This document shows positions 7,501 to 16,410 of a DNA stretch of 31,094 nt, one piece after another. The stretch covers positions 1-31,094 of the forward strand of contig JALOCD010000051.1 in assembly GCA_023228025.1 (NCBI GenBank), in the 5' to 3' direction. Each line of letters opens with the position of its first letter. Position 1 is the stretch's first letter. Under the pieces are notes generated by a model that was not told the origin of the DNA, ran no database searches, and saw only the letters and a program-made list of their open reading frames with translations. The translations under genes and the position numbers were made by a program. The DNA comes from Prolixibacteraceae bacterium (GTDB lineage Bacteria; Bacteroidota; Bacteroidia; Bacteroidales; Prolixibacteraceae).

Positions 7501-8496
7501 ATGCCAACAGTTGTCAGTGGAATAAGATCGACAGGGAACCTTCACCTGGGTAATTACTTCGGAGCAGTAAAGAATTTTATCGAGATGCAACACCATTTTG
7601 ATACCTACTTCTTTATTGCCGATCTTCATTCTTTAACTACACATCCTGTTCCCCATCACCTTTTCGGAAATGTGAAACAGGTGCTTGCCGAGTACCTGGC
7701 TTGCGGCATTGATCCTGAGAAAGCTACGGTTTTTATTCAGAGTGATGTACCTGAGGTTTCCGAGCTTTATCTGTTGATGAACATGAATGCCTATTTAGGG
7801 GAACTTGAGCGTACTACTTCATTTAAGGATAAGGCGCGGCAACAACCCGACAATGTTAATGCAGGCTTACTGACCTATCCCGTTTTGATGGCGGCGGATA
7901 TCATCATCCACAAGGCGCATTTGGTGCCGGTGGGCAAGGACCAGGAGCAAAACCTTGAGATGGCCCGCACCTTTGCCCGTCGGTTCAACAGGATGTACAA
8001 TGTTGATCTCTTTCCGATTCCCCGTCCTTACGTTTTTGAGGGTCAGGATATGGTGAAGATTCCGGGATTGGATGGTTCAGGCAAGATGGGTAAATCTGAA
8101 GGAAATGCAGTTTCCCTGGCCGATTCACCACATGAAATCCGAAAAAAGGTGATGAAGGCCGTTACTGACAGCGGGCCGACAGAGCCCAACCAGCAAAAGC
8201 CCGAGGTTATTCAGAATCTTTTTACCTTGCTGGATGTCGTATCTAAACCTGATGTAGTGGCGCATTTCGATCTTCAATACAACAATTGCTCAATCCGTTA
8301 TGGCGACCTGAAGAAGCAACTGGCCGAAGATATCATCCACTTTACCGCTCCAATCCGCGAAAAGATTGAAATGCTGTTGGCAGATGATCAATATCTCTCT
8401 AAAGTAGCCAAACTTGGCGCCGAAAAGGCCCGGGCCTCAGCTTCCAAAACCCTGCTGGAGGTAAGGGAGGTGATTGGGGTGAAGAAGTTCTATTAA
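7501..8496 (+). CDS. trpS: Tryptophan--tRNA ligase
   Basis: TrpRS is a class Ic aminoacyl-tRNA synthetase that charges tRNA-Trp. The product is 331 residues from ATG at 7501, starting MPTVVSGIRSTGNLHLGNYF. TGNLHLGN (11-18) is the HIGH-type motif and GKMGKSEGN (K195-S199) the KMSKS-type loop. PVLMAADIIIHKAHLVPVGKDQEQ is the characteristic tryptophan/ATP pocket. An in-frame ATG 30 nt upstream would add residues encoded by the repeat hairpin, so the internal start is preferred. Confidence 0.96.
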   Translation: MPTVVSGIRSTGNLHLGNYFGAVKNFIEMQHHFDTYFFIADLHSLTTHPVPHHLFGNVKQVLAEYLACGIDPEKATVFIQSDVPEVSELYLLMNMNAYLGELERTTSFKDKARQQPDNVNAGLLTYPVLMAADIIIHKAHLVPVGKDQEQNLEMARTFARRFNRMYNVDLFPIPRPYVFEGQDMVKIPGLDGSGKMGKSEGNAVSLADSPHEIRKKVMKAVTDSGPTEPNQQKPEVIQNLFTLLDVVSKPDVVAHFDLQYNNCSIRYGDLKKQLAEDIIHFTAPIREKIEMLLADDQYLSKVAKLGAEKARASASKTLLEVREVIGVKKFY

Positions 8497-8504
8497 TTAA
8501 TGCA

Positions 8505-8588
8505 GATTTGCGGTTCTTTCATTGCCGTCTGCTTTAGCTGACGGATGAAAGTGTTTGTAGATGAGGGCTTTAGCCGAAATTTGCATCA
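8505..8588. repeat. REP-like element 1, between trpS and the REP-type transposase
   Basis: The core GCCGTCTGCTTTAGCTGACGG (8524-8544, given here in two halves as GCCGTCTGCTT and TAGCTGACGG) is followed at a fixed distance by GAGGGCTTTAGCCGAAA (8563-8579). An inverted copy with the same spacing is at 9050-9117 and a third, same orientation, at 9238-9309. Confidence 0.8.
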
Positions 8589-8594
8589 AACAAT

Positions 8595-9032
8595 TTATTC
8601 ATCATGGATAAGCTTAAATCCATATTTTGAAATAAATTCGGCAGCTTCCTCGGGAAAGGACCTAAACCTATGATGTTCTTCTTGATTTTTAATGTATTTC
8701 ATTACAATGCCTACAAGTGATTCGCTTACTGAAACCGCAAAATAATCATCTTGCCAAGAAAATTTGTAGGAAAGAATGTGATTTTTATTAATCCAAAATG
8801 ATGATTCACCTTTAATCGACTGAACGACTTGCGCAATTGCTTGATCCTTTCCTAATGAGATTAAACAATGAACATGATCGACGGAACCGCCAATGGCTTG
8901 TAGAAAAATCTCTTTCTTTATACAGTTTGATATTATGTGCTCATGGATTGCATGGCCTAATTCTATTGGGAGATGGTATTCCCTGTTTTTTGTTGCAAAA
9001 ACTAAATGAACCCAAATCTTGACATATGACAT
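8595..9032 (-). CDS. IS200/IS605-like HUH (Y1) transposase, REP-associated (RAYT-like)
   Basis: Single-domain Y1 transposases cut and join single-stranded DNA at hairpins. This 145-residue protein has the HUH motif VDHVHCLISL (H53, H55) and the catalytic tyrosine in MKYIKNQEEHH (Y113, with Q117). MSYVKIWVHLVFATKNRE is the expected N-terminus. No TnpB is present. Three REP-like sequences lie close by (8505-8588, 9050-9117, 9238-9309), which fits a domesticated REP-associated transposase rather than a free IS. The frame is intact, so it may be functional. The gene points toward trpS. Confidence 0.9.
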   Translation of the reverse strand: MSYVKIWVHLVFATKNREYHLPIELGHAIHEHIISNCIKKEIFLQAIGGSVDHVHCLISLGKDQAIAQVVQSIKGESSFWINKNHILSYKFSWQDDYFAVSVSESLVGIVMKYIKNQEEHHRFRSFPEEAAEFISKYGFKLIHDE

Positions 9033-9423
9033 AGCTTATAAATATTGTTTTGGCTAAAGCCGGATTTCATTCTAATCTTGAAATCCGTCAGCTAAAGCAG
9101 ACGGCAATGAAAAAGAAATTATTTTATCTGAAAATGAGCATTCATTACAATTTACGGGTTTTTAGGAAGAAAAACGATTTTTCCCAATACAAAATAGTAC
9201 TACCTATGTTAAGATATCTTCTGATTGAGAGCGTTTCGGTTCTTTCATAGCTGTCTGCTTTAGCTGACAAACAGCGAATGATAATTGATTGAGGGCATTA
9301 GCCAAAATAATGACTGATAATGATCAAATCTTTACTTTCTTATTGCCTCCTTTTTCCTATTTTTGCCATCTTGATTCAGATTAGGGAGTGAAGAACTTCC
9401 AATTAATAATATACATTCAAATA
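9033..9423. repeat. REP-like elements 2 and 3 in the valS upstream region
   Basis: Element 2 (9050-9117) is the inverse of element 1: TTGGCTAAAGCCGG, a spacer, then CCGTCAGCTAAAGCAGAC. Element 3 (9238-9309) has TGTCTGCTTTAGCTGACA, then GAGGGCATTAGCCAAAA. About 120 nt of A+T-rich sequence lies between them. No gene is supported in these 391 nt. Confidence 0.75.
9358..9365 (+). promoter_or_regulatory. Candidate valS -7 promoter element
   Basis: TATTTTTG, a match to TAnnTTTG, lies about 60 nt before the preferred valS start. TTTC is present 18 nt upstream as a weak -33. Confidence 0.45.
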
Positions 9424-12057
9424 ATGAGAAAAATCCCGGTCAAATACGACCCAACCATCATCGAAGACAAATGGTACAGCTATTGGATGGAGAACAAATT
9501 TTTCCATTCGGAGCCGGATGAACGTGAGCCTTATACCATCGTTATCCCGCCGCCCAATGTGACGGGGGTATTGCACATGGGCCATATGCTCAACAATACC
9601 ATCCAGGATGTGCTGGTTCGCCGCGCACGTATGCTTGGCAAGAATGGCTGCTGGGTGCCTGGTACCGACCATGCCTCAATTGCAACGGAGGCCAAGGTGG
9701 TCGATAAGCTCTTGAAAGAGGGAATCACAAAAGATGACCTAACCCGTGATCAGTTTCTGGAGCATGCCTGGGCGTGGACCCACAAACATGGTGGGATCAT
9801 CCTGGAACAATTGAAAAAACTTGGCGCTTCCTGCGATTGGGAACGTACGGCATTCACCATGGATGAAATTCGTTCCGCTTCCGTCATCCGCACCTTCGTG
9901 GATCTTTACAACAAAGGATACGTCTACCGGGGCGTGCGTATGGTGAACTGGGATCCCGCTGCCAAAACTGCAGTTTCGGACGAGGAGGTCATCTACCGTG
10001 AAGAGCAGTCAAAACTATATTACGTACGCTATCTGGTTGAGGGAACTACCGATCAATATATTACCGTAGCAACCACCCGCCCCGAAACAATTCTTGGGGA
10101 TACGGCTGTTTGTGTCAATCCGGCTGATAAACGATTCACTCACCTTGTAGGGAAGAGGGTTTTGGTGCCTTTGGTCAAGAGAAGCATACCTGTCATTCAG
10201 GATGAATATGTTGAAATGGATTTTGGCACCGGATGTCTGAAAATCACTCCTGCCCACGATACCAACGACTATGAGATTGGCATCCGTCACAACCTGGAGG
10301 TGATCGACACCTTCAACGATGATGGTACCCTGAGCGAAAAGGCGCAATTGCTGGTTGGGGTTGATCGTTTCGAAGCCCGCAAACAGATTGTGCCAATGCT
10401 CGAAGCTGCCGAAAATCTGGTAAAGATTGAAGATTACAACAACAAGGTTGGCTATTCTGAGAGGACACACGTTCCGATTGAGCCGAAACTTTCAGCGCAA
10501 TGGTTCCTGAAGATGGGCGACCTGGCCAAACCTGCGCTGGAAGCAGTTGAAACCGATGCAATCAGGTTTTATCCTTCCAAATTTAAGAACCTCTACCGCC
10601 ACTGGATGGAGAACATCAAGGATTGGTGTATCTCCCGTCAGCTCTGGTGGGGCCACCGCATTCCGGTCTATTACCTGCCAGACGGCTCATTCGTGGTAGC
10701 CGAAACCGAAGCGAAGGCTTTGGAGCTGGCAAAAGCTAAAACGGGGAATCCTGCGTTGACATTGGATTCGCTTCGTCAGGATGAAGATGTGCTCGATACC
10801 TGGGCCTCCTCCTGGCTTTGGCCGATCTCTGTTTTTGAAAATGCGGACCCAACGGATACCTGCGATCTGGATTATTATTATCCTACCAATGATCTGGTAA
10901 CAGCTCCCGAAATTATCTTCTTTTGGGTGGCCAGAATGGTGATTGCCGGATATGAATACAAAGGAACCCTTCCGTTTAAAAATGTATATTTTACGGGAAT
11001 TGTGCGTGATAAATTACGCAGGAAAATGTCCAAATCTTTGGGAAATTCTCCCGATCCGCTCGATCTGATCGCCAAATATGGCGCTGATGGTGTGAGGGTT
11101 GGTATGTTGCTCTGTTCTCCTGCCGGGAATGATATCCTTTTTGATGAATCGCTGACCGATCAGGGAAGAGGCTTCCTGACCAAGGTATGGAACTCCTTCC
11201 GGTTGATTAATGGTTGGGAAATAGATACTGCCATTCCCCAACCTGAACATTCCCGGCTAGGGATTGAATGGTTCAGGGCAAAGCTGAACGAAGCGATCTT
11301 AACGATGGACGATCATTTCGATAAATACAGGTTGAATGATGCCCTGCTGACTATTCATGCCACCATTCGCGACGAATTTTCGGGATGGTTATTGGAAATT
11401 ATCAAGCCTGCCTATCAACAGCCCATAGACGCAAAAACATATACCGAGGTAAATGAGCTTTTGGACAAATTGCTCAAGTTACTTCATCCGTTCATGCCGT
11501 TTATCAGCGAAGAGATCTGGCAGTTGATCGGTGACCGCAAACAGGGAGAGTCGATCATGATGGTCTCATGGCCAAAAGCATCAGGCAAAAACGATGCGCT
11601 TACCGAAAGGTTTGAATTGGTCAAAGAGGTGGTTTCCGGAATCAGGAGCATTCGCAAGGAAAAAAATATTGCAACCAGGGAGGAGATTGAGCTCTTCATC
11701 ATCCCCGGAGAAAAGGGGTATGTGCCCGAATTCATTGAAGTTGTTTCCAAATTGGGGAATGTAACCAGGCTCGAAACTTGTTCAGAAGAGATTCCCGGCG
11801 CAGCGACATTTATGGTGAAGTCTTCGGCATTTTATATACCTTTTGCCGGCAATGTTGACGTGGAGGCTGAAGTAGCTAAAATCAATGAGGAGTTGGCATA
11901 CAACAGGGGATTCCTGGAATCAGTAATAAGAAAACTGAGCAACGAAAAATTCGTCGGCAGCGCCCCCGCCAAAGTTGTGGAGATGGAACGCAAAAAGCAG
12001 GCAGATGCAGAAGAGAAGATTAAGATTTTGGAGGAAAGGCTTGCCGCAATCAGATAA
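9424..12057 (+). CDS. valS: Valine--tRNA ligase
   Basis: ValRS charges tRNA-Val and edits misactivated threonine. From ATG at 9424 the product is 877 residues, starting MRKIPVKYDPTIIEDKWYSY. It carries PPNVTGVLHMGH (HIGH motif 51-54), the editing domain with TTRPETILGDTAV, and KMSKS at 534-538. It ends in an anticodon-binding domain and a C-terminal coiled coil (MERKKQADAEEKIKILEERL) typical of ValRS. The frame is open for 12 more codons upstream, but those residues are not family-like and the promoter candidate is close. Confidence 0.97.
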   Translation: MRKIPVKYDPTIIEDKWYSYWMENKFFHSEPDEREPYTIVIPPPNVTGVLHMGHMLNNTIQDVLVRRARMLGKNGCWVPGTDHASIATEAKVVDKLLKEGITKDDLTRDQFLEHAWAWTHKHGGIILEQLKKLGASCDWERTAFTMDEIRSASVIRTFVDLYNKGYVYRGVRMVNWDPAAKTAVSDEEVIYREEQSKLYYVRYLVEGTTDQYITVATTRPETILGDTAVCVNPADKRFTHLVGKRVLVPLVKRSIPVIQDEYVEMDFGTGCLKITPAHDTNDYEIGIRHNLEVIDTFNDDGTLSEKAQLLVGVDRFEARKQIVPMLEAAENLVKIEDYNNKVGYSERTHVPIEPKLSAQWFLKMGDLAKPALEAVETDAIRFYPSKFKNLYRHWMENIKDWCISRQLWWGHRIPVYYLPDGSFVVAETEAKALELAKAKTGNPALTLDSLRQDEDVLDTWASSWLWPISVFENADPTDTCDLDYYYPTNDLVTAPEIIFFWVARMVIAGYEYKGTLPFKNVYFTGIVRDKLRRKMSKSLGNSPDPLDLIAKYGADGVRVGMLLCSPAGNDILFDESLTDQGRGFLTKVWNSFRLINGWEIDTAIPQPEHSRLGIEWFRAKLNEAILTMDDHFDKYRLNDALLTIHATIRDEFSGWLLEIIKPAYQQPIDAKTYTEVNELLDKLLKLLHPFMPFISEEIWQLIGDRKQGESIMMVSWPKASGKNDALTERFELVKEVVSGIRSIRKEKNIATREEIELFIIPGEKGYVPEFIEVVSKLGNVTRLETCSEEIPGAATFMVKSSAFYIPFAGNVDVEAEVAKINEELAYNRGFLESVIRKLSNEKFVGSAPAKVVEMERKKQADAEEKIKILEERLAAIR

Positions 12058-12203
12058 TTACGGATTACAAATTACAGATTACAAATTGGGGAATTGTTGA
12101 ACCTTCTATTGTTCTTCAATTCCCCAATTTCCCAATGTCACTATCAGCACAGATCTAATAATTTTTAATCTGTAATCTGTAATCTGTAATTTGTAATTTG
12201 TAA
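12056..12203. terminator. Nested hairpin, likely bidirectional terminator between valS and ald
   Basis: The arms ATTACAAATTACAGATTAC (12063-12085) and inverse GTAATCTGTAATCTGTAA (12170-12203) enclose an inner 20-nt stem, 12083-12102 with 12111-12130 (GGGGAATTG...CAATTCCCC), with one two-base internal mismatch and an 8-nt loop. It sits between convergent genes, which suits termination from both sides. That role is inferred. Confidence 0.6.
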
Positions 12204-13319
12204 TTAGTGAAGCACCTCCTCTACCTGGCAATAAGGTAATCCCCAGGCATCTGCGACACCCTTGTAAACTACCATACCATTCACTACGTTGAGTCCTTTG
12301 CGAAGGGCTTTGTCTTCGGTACATGCCTTCTTCCAGCCGTGGGCAGCAAGGCTGATGGCGTATGGCAGGGTAGCATTGGTTAAGGCGATGGTAGATGTAC
12401 GTGGAACGGCTCCCGGCATGTTGGCCACTGTATAATGGATCACTTCATCCACGACATAAGTGGGATGATCGTGGGTTGATGGAACTGTTGTCTCGATGCA
12501 TCCACCCTGGTCGACGGCAACGTCCACCATTACGGTACCAGGGTTCATTGTTTTCAACATATCCTTGGTTACAAGGAATGGGGCTTTGGTACCAGGGATG
12601 AGAACAGCGCCAATAATCAGGTCGCTAACCTTCACTTGAGAGCGGATATTGTAATCGTTCGACATTTGCGTTTTTACATTGGCAGGCATAATATCATCGA
12701 GATAGCGAAGACGCCTGAGGCTAATATCCATAATGGTAACATCTGCACCAAGTCCGGCAGCCATTTTTGCAGCCTCCGTTCCGACTATACCACCACCCAG
12801 GATTAAAACCTTAGCAGGTAATACTCCGGGAACACCGCCCAGCAACATGCCACGACCGCCAAAGGTTTTCTCAAGGTATTTGGCTCCTTCGTGGATCGAC
12901 ATCCTGCCGGCGACTTCAGACATGGGAATGAGCAACGGAAGGGAACGGTCGTCAAGTTCGACGGTTTCGTATGCTAAGCAAACGGCTTTGCGTTCAATCA
13001 TCGCGTGTGTCAATGGTTCTGATGATGCAAAGTGAAAGTAGGTATAGACCAGTTGTCCTGCCTTGATCAATGGATACTCAGATGCTATAGGCTCTTTAAC
13101 TTTCACAATCATGTCAGCAATGGCATATACCTCCTCGATGGTCGGTAAGATTGTGCCACCGGCCCCAACATATTCGGCATCGGCAAATCCGCTGCCATTT
13201 CCGGCGGTAGCCTGTACGTATACTGCATTTCCCCTTTTAACCAGTTCTGCAACTCCGGCTGGAGTAAGTGCAACGCGGTTCTCGTTATTTTTAATCTCTT
13301 TTGGAAGTCCGATGATCAT
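12204..13319 (-). CDS. ald: Alanine dehydrogenase
   Basis: Ald interconverts L-alanine and pyruvate plus ammonia using NAD. The 371-residue length is typical. MIIGLPKEIKNNENRVALTP is the N-terminal signature, with the conserved Arg in ENRVALTP. VYTYFHFASSEPLT and the NAD fold VLILGGGIVGTEAAKMAAGL follow in order. Conserved GGCIETTVPSTHDHPTY and NMPGAVPRTST lie toward the C-terminus. The gene is convergent with valS and divergent from the aminotransferase. Confidence 0.95.
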   Translation of the reverse strand: MIIGLPKEIKNNENRVALTPAGVAELVKRGNAVYVQATAGNGSGFADAEYVGAGGTILPTIEEVYAIADMIVKVKEPIASEYPLIKAGQLVYTYFHFASSEPLTHAMIERKAVCLAYETVELDDRSLPLLIPMSEVAGRMSIHEGAKYLEKTFGGRGMLLGGVPGVLPAKVLILGGGIVGTEAAKMAAGLGADVTIMDISLRRLRYLDDIMPANVKTQMSNDYNIRSQVKVSDLIIGAVLIPGTKAPFLVTKDMLKTMNPGTVMVDVAVDQGGCIETTVPSTHDHPTYVVDEVIHYTVANMPGAVPRTSTIALTNATLPYAISLAAHGWKKACTEDKALRKGLNVVNGMVVYKGVADAWGLPYCQVEEVLH

Positions 13320-13351
13320 GGTAATTGATTTTATTTTTGCCCAAAATTAAG

Positions 13352-13359
13352 CAAAGATA
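13352..13359 (-). promoter_or_regulatory. Candidate ald promoter
   Basis: The minus strand reads TATCTTTG about 33 nt before the ald start, with TGTTTAA about 20 nt upstream (13377-13383) as a possible -33 box. Confidence 0.5.
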
Positions 13360-13518
13360 TCCCCATCCAACCATGATTAAACACCATGTATTTAGCATTT
13401 TTCATAGTTTTACAGTTGGGCAGAAAGATCAATTGTTTGCTGTTCAGTTTCCACGATTCAGATTGATTTCTTAACAAAAAGAAAGCATTTAAGTGAAAAT
13501 TAGAAATAATTATAATTG

Positions 13519-13526
13519 TATCTTTG
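13519..13526 (+). promoter_or_regulatory. Candidate aminotransferase -7 promoter element
   Basis: TATCTTTG, a match to TAnnTTTG, lies 28 nt before the start codon. A -33 box is not evident. Confidence 0.45.
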
Positions 13527-13553
13527 CCGCTTACAACCAATTGTACGTAACGA

Positions 13554-14750
13554 ATGCCTGCAATATCAAACAGAGGAGTGGAGTTGCCTGAATCGGCCAT
13601 CAGGAAACTGGTGCCTTTTGCCGAAAAAGCCAAATCGCTTGGCAGAAAAGTGTATCATCTGAACATTGGTCAGCCGGATATCAAAACTCCTCATCACGCC
13701 ATTGAGCGAATCAGGAATTTTAATTTTGATCTGATTGCCTATGGGCATTCATTTGGGAATGAAACATACAGGAATAAGCTGGCCCAATACTACCGTGACC
13801 GGAACCTTGAGGTGGATGCCTCACAGATACTGATTACTACCGGTGGTTCTGAAGCCATCTCGTTTGCTTTTATGGTTTGTTTCAACCCTGGGGATGAGGT
13901 CATCATTCCTGAACCCTTTTATGCCAATTATCAATCTTTTGCCATAGCCAATGATGTTGTGATTAAACCGATTAAATCCAGCATCGAAACCGGTTTTCAA
14001 CTTCCATCCATTGCTGAATTTGAGAAATTAATTTCACCAAAGACCAAAGGAATATTTATCTGCAATCCCAATAATCCCACCGGTTATGTCTATACGAAAG
14101 AGGAGTTGGCGCAACTGCAGGAGTTGGTGTTGAAATATGATTTGTTTCTTTTGGCAGATGAGGTTTACAGTGAATTTGTATATGATGGGAAAACCCACTA
14201 TTCCGTTTTGGAACTGGACAGAATAGAGGAAAATGTGGTGATGATCGACTCTGTTTCGAAAAGGTTCAGTGCCTGCGGAATCAGGATCGGATCGTTGGTT
14301 TCCAAGAACAAGCTCGTTATCAAAACAATATCAAAGTTAGCCATGGCGCGTCTTTGCCCGCCAATGCTTGGCCAGGTGGTGGCAGAAGCGGCTGTGGATT
14401 CACCGCCTGAATACATGGAAGGTGTTTACAAAGAGTATCTTGGTCGACGGGATTATTTCATCACTGCGTTAAATGAAATAGAAGGCGTTTTCTCGCCCAT
14501 GCCCATGGGTGCGTTTTATTCAATGGTCGAACTTCCCATCGACGACAGCGACCGGTTTTGCCAGTGGATGCTGGAAGAATTCGAGTACAAAGGTGCCACA
14601 GTCATGATGGCGCCAGCTTCGGGTTTTTATGCAACTCCCGGTATCGGAAAGAACCAGGTTCGGGTGGCCTATGTGCTGAACAAGGAAGATCTTAAGGAGG
14701 CCGTGGAATGCCTGGAAGTGGCATTGAAGGCTTATCCCGGAAGGAAGTAG
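13554..14750 (+). CDS. Class I/II PLP-dependent aminotransferase (aspartate-aminotransferase-like)
   Basis: This fold-type I PLP enzyme has 398 residues. YHLNIGQPDIKTP is the substrate-arginine region and TTGGSEAI the cofactor phosphate loop. NPNNPTGYVYTKEEL and LLADEVYSEFVYD carry the conserved Asn and Asp. The Schiff-base lysine is K236 in SVSKRFSACGIRIG. It belongs to the AspC/alanine transaminase-like group; the substrate cannot be fixed from sequence. Divergent ald next door makes an alanine/amino-group link possible, but this is only context. Confidence 0.9.
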   Translation: MPAISNRGVELPESAIRKLVPFAEKAKSLGRKVYHLNIGQPDIKTPHHAIERIRNFNFDLIAYGHSFGNETYRNKLAQYYRDRNLEVDASQILITTGGSEAISFAFMVCFNPGDEVIIPEPFYANYQSFAIANDVVIKPIKSSIETGFQLPSIAEFEKLISPKTKGIFICNPNNPTGYVYTKEELAQLQELVLKYDLFLLADEVYSEFVYDGKTHYSVLELDRIEENVVMIDSVSKRFSACGIRIGSLVSKNKLVIKTISKLAMARLCPPMLGQVVAEAAVDSPPEYMEGVYKEYLGRRDYFITALNEIEGVFSPMPMGAFYSMVELPIDDSDRFCQWMLEEFEYKGATVMMAPASGFYATPGIGKNQVRVAYVLNKEDLKEAVECLEVALKAYPGRK

Positions 14751-14853
14751 ACCATTAGACCATTTACCATTAGACCATTTACTATTTACCATTTAGCGCG
14801 TCCATCTTGTCTTGCGCCAAATTGTAAATTGTAAATAATAAAATCGTCAATTT
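14751..14853. repeat. CAAGAT-core hairpin, copy A (inverted), between convergent genes
   Basis: ACCATTTACCATTAGACC words flank the core GCGCGTCCATCTTGTCTTGC (14796-14815). Its reverse complement carries GCGCAAGACAAGAT, the same core as seven other copies in this locus. AAATTGTAAATTGTAAAT follows as the other arm. It probably ends transcription from both sides. Confidence 0.7.
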
Positions 14854-16383
14854 TTATAGATTGATTTTCTTGAATTTTGGCACCAGTGAGTGCATAACGA
14901 ACCATGCAATCAGGTAGGCGAGGGCACAAAATCCGAAAACCCAGGTATAGGCGATCGTCATGTTGTGCTGTACGACAGGCATTTGAAGCGACTTCAGCTG
15001 TTGAAACAAAGTTGGATCAATCGCTTGTAACTGGGCGGCTACCTCTTTTGGAAGGTTTCCCAGTTCAACCGTATTGAGGTTTATCAAATCCCCCCGTTTG
15101 TTTATCAGCTGCATGGAACGGATTTTTTCGATGTATTCGGTGAGCTGGGCAGATTGGGAAACGGCCCACGATTTGGCAATTCCTGCATGCCTGTACGCAT
15201 CAAAAACCCATCCTGCCGACTTGTTCACGACAATACCGCCAAGGGCGCCTGCCATTCCTCCGATTCCGGTGACACTGGCAACTGCCTTTTTAGGGAACAT
15301 GTCGGACACTGTGGTGAAAATATTTGCTGACCAGGCCTGATGCGCGGCTGTCCCAATACCGATGATAAGAACTGGGAACCAATAGCTGTAAACGCCAAGA
15401 TACTGGGCACTCAACACGATGAGCGGGAACATGGCAATGGTCAGCATGGCTTTCATCCGGCCGGCATATGGTTCATATCCCTTGTTGATATAATACATCG
15501 GAAACCAACCGCCACCGATACTTCCAATGGATGACATCATATAGAGAACAGCCAACGGAAACGCGATGTCCATCCCGGTCATACCATATTGGGCCTTCAT
15601 GTAGGCGGGTAACCAGAATAAAAAGAACCACCAAACGCCGTCGGTCATAAATTTACCAAAGCTGAAAGCCCAGGTCTGTTTGAACCGGAGGAGTTTAAAC
15701 CAGGAAACTTTTTCTTTGGGAGCAGCGCTATTGCTATTTTCTTCAATGCTGTCTGCGTCTGAGTTGATGTAGGCAATCTCAGCGGCGCCAACACGTTTAC
15801 TTTTTGAGGGAATTTCATAGAGCCAAAACCAGAATATCAACCAAAAAAGTCCTATTCCACCAATGATCAGAAAGGCAGCTTCCCATCCCAGATGGTCGGC
15901 GATCCAGGGTACGGTAATGGGGGCGAGAATGGCGCCAACATTGGTTCCGGAGTTGAAAATTCCGGTCGCCAATGCCCGCTCCTTCTTGGGAAACCATTCT
16001 GCAACCGTTTTTATGGCAGCGGGAAAGTTACCAGCCTCACCAAATCCGAGTACCCCACGGGCAAACATAAAACCTCCCGTACTTTTGGCCAAGGCATGAA
16101 TCATTGCACCTACTGACCAGATTACCAACGACCAGGCATACCCAAGTTTGGTGCCAAGCCAGTCAATTAGACGGCCGGCGAAGAGCATCGAAATCGCATA
16201 CACGAACTGGAATACTGAAACGATATTGGCATAATCGGAGTCACTCCAGTTAAATTGAACCTCAAGCCTGTCTTTCAATAGACTGAGTACCTGACGGTCG
16301 AGGTAATTGACGGTGGTGGCAAAAAATACCAGTGCACAGATGGTCCATCTGTATTTTCCTATCTTTTCCGATAGATTAGTCAT
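14854..16383 (-). CDS. exuT: MFS hexuronate transporter, ExuT-like
   Basis: This is a 12-helix major facilitator of the anion:cation symporter family, which imports glucuronate and galacturonate. The 509-residue product has WTICALVFFATTVNYLDRQV (TM1), FAGRLIDWLGTKLGYAWSLV (TM2-3 loop), and RGVLGFGEAGNFPAAIKTVA, the ACS signature. The central loop is about residues 200-230. A hydrophilic insert of about 60 residues before the last helix is usual in Bacteroidota members. It lies 27 nt after uxaC on the same strand, which supports the assignment. Confidence 0.9.
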   Translation of the reverse strand: MTNLSEKIGKYRWTICALVFFATTVNYLDRQVLSLLKDRLEVQFNWSDSDYANIVSVFQFVYAISMLFAGRLIDWLGTKLGYAWSLVIWSVGAMIHALAKSTGGFMFARGVLGFGEAGNFPAAIKTVAEWFPKKERALATGIFNSGTNVGAILAPITVPWIADHLGWEAAFLIIGGIGLFWLIFWFWLYEIPSKSKRVGAAEIAYINSDADSIEENSNSAAPKEKVSWFKLLRFKQTWAFSFGKFMTDGVWWFFLFWLPAYMKAQYGMTGMDIAFPLAVLYMMSSIGSIGGGWFPMYYINKGYEPYAGRMKAMLTIAMFPLIVLSAQYLGVYSYWFPVLIIGIGTAAHQAWSANIFTTVSDMFPKKAVASVTGIGGMAGALGGIVVNKSAGWVFDAYRHAGIAKSWAVSQSAQLTEYIEKIRSMQLINKRGDLINLNTVELGNLPKEVAAQLQAIDPTLFQQLKSLQMPVVQHNMTIAYTWVFGFCALAYLIAWFVMHSLVPKFKKINL

Positions 16384-16410
16384 TTTTTTCTGTGGTTTAG
16401 TTTTGTTTAG

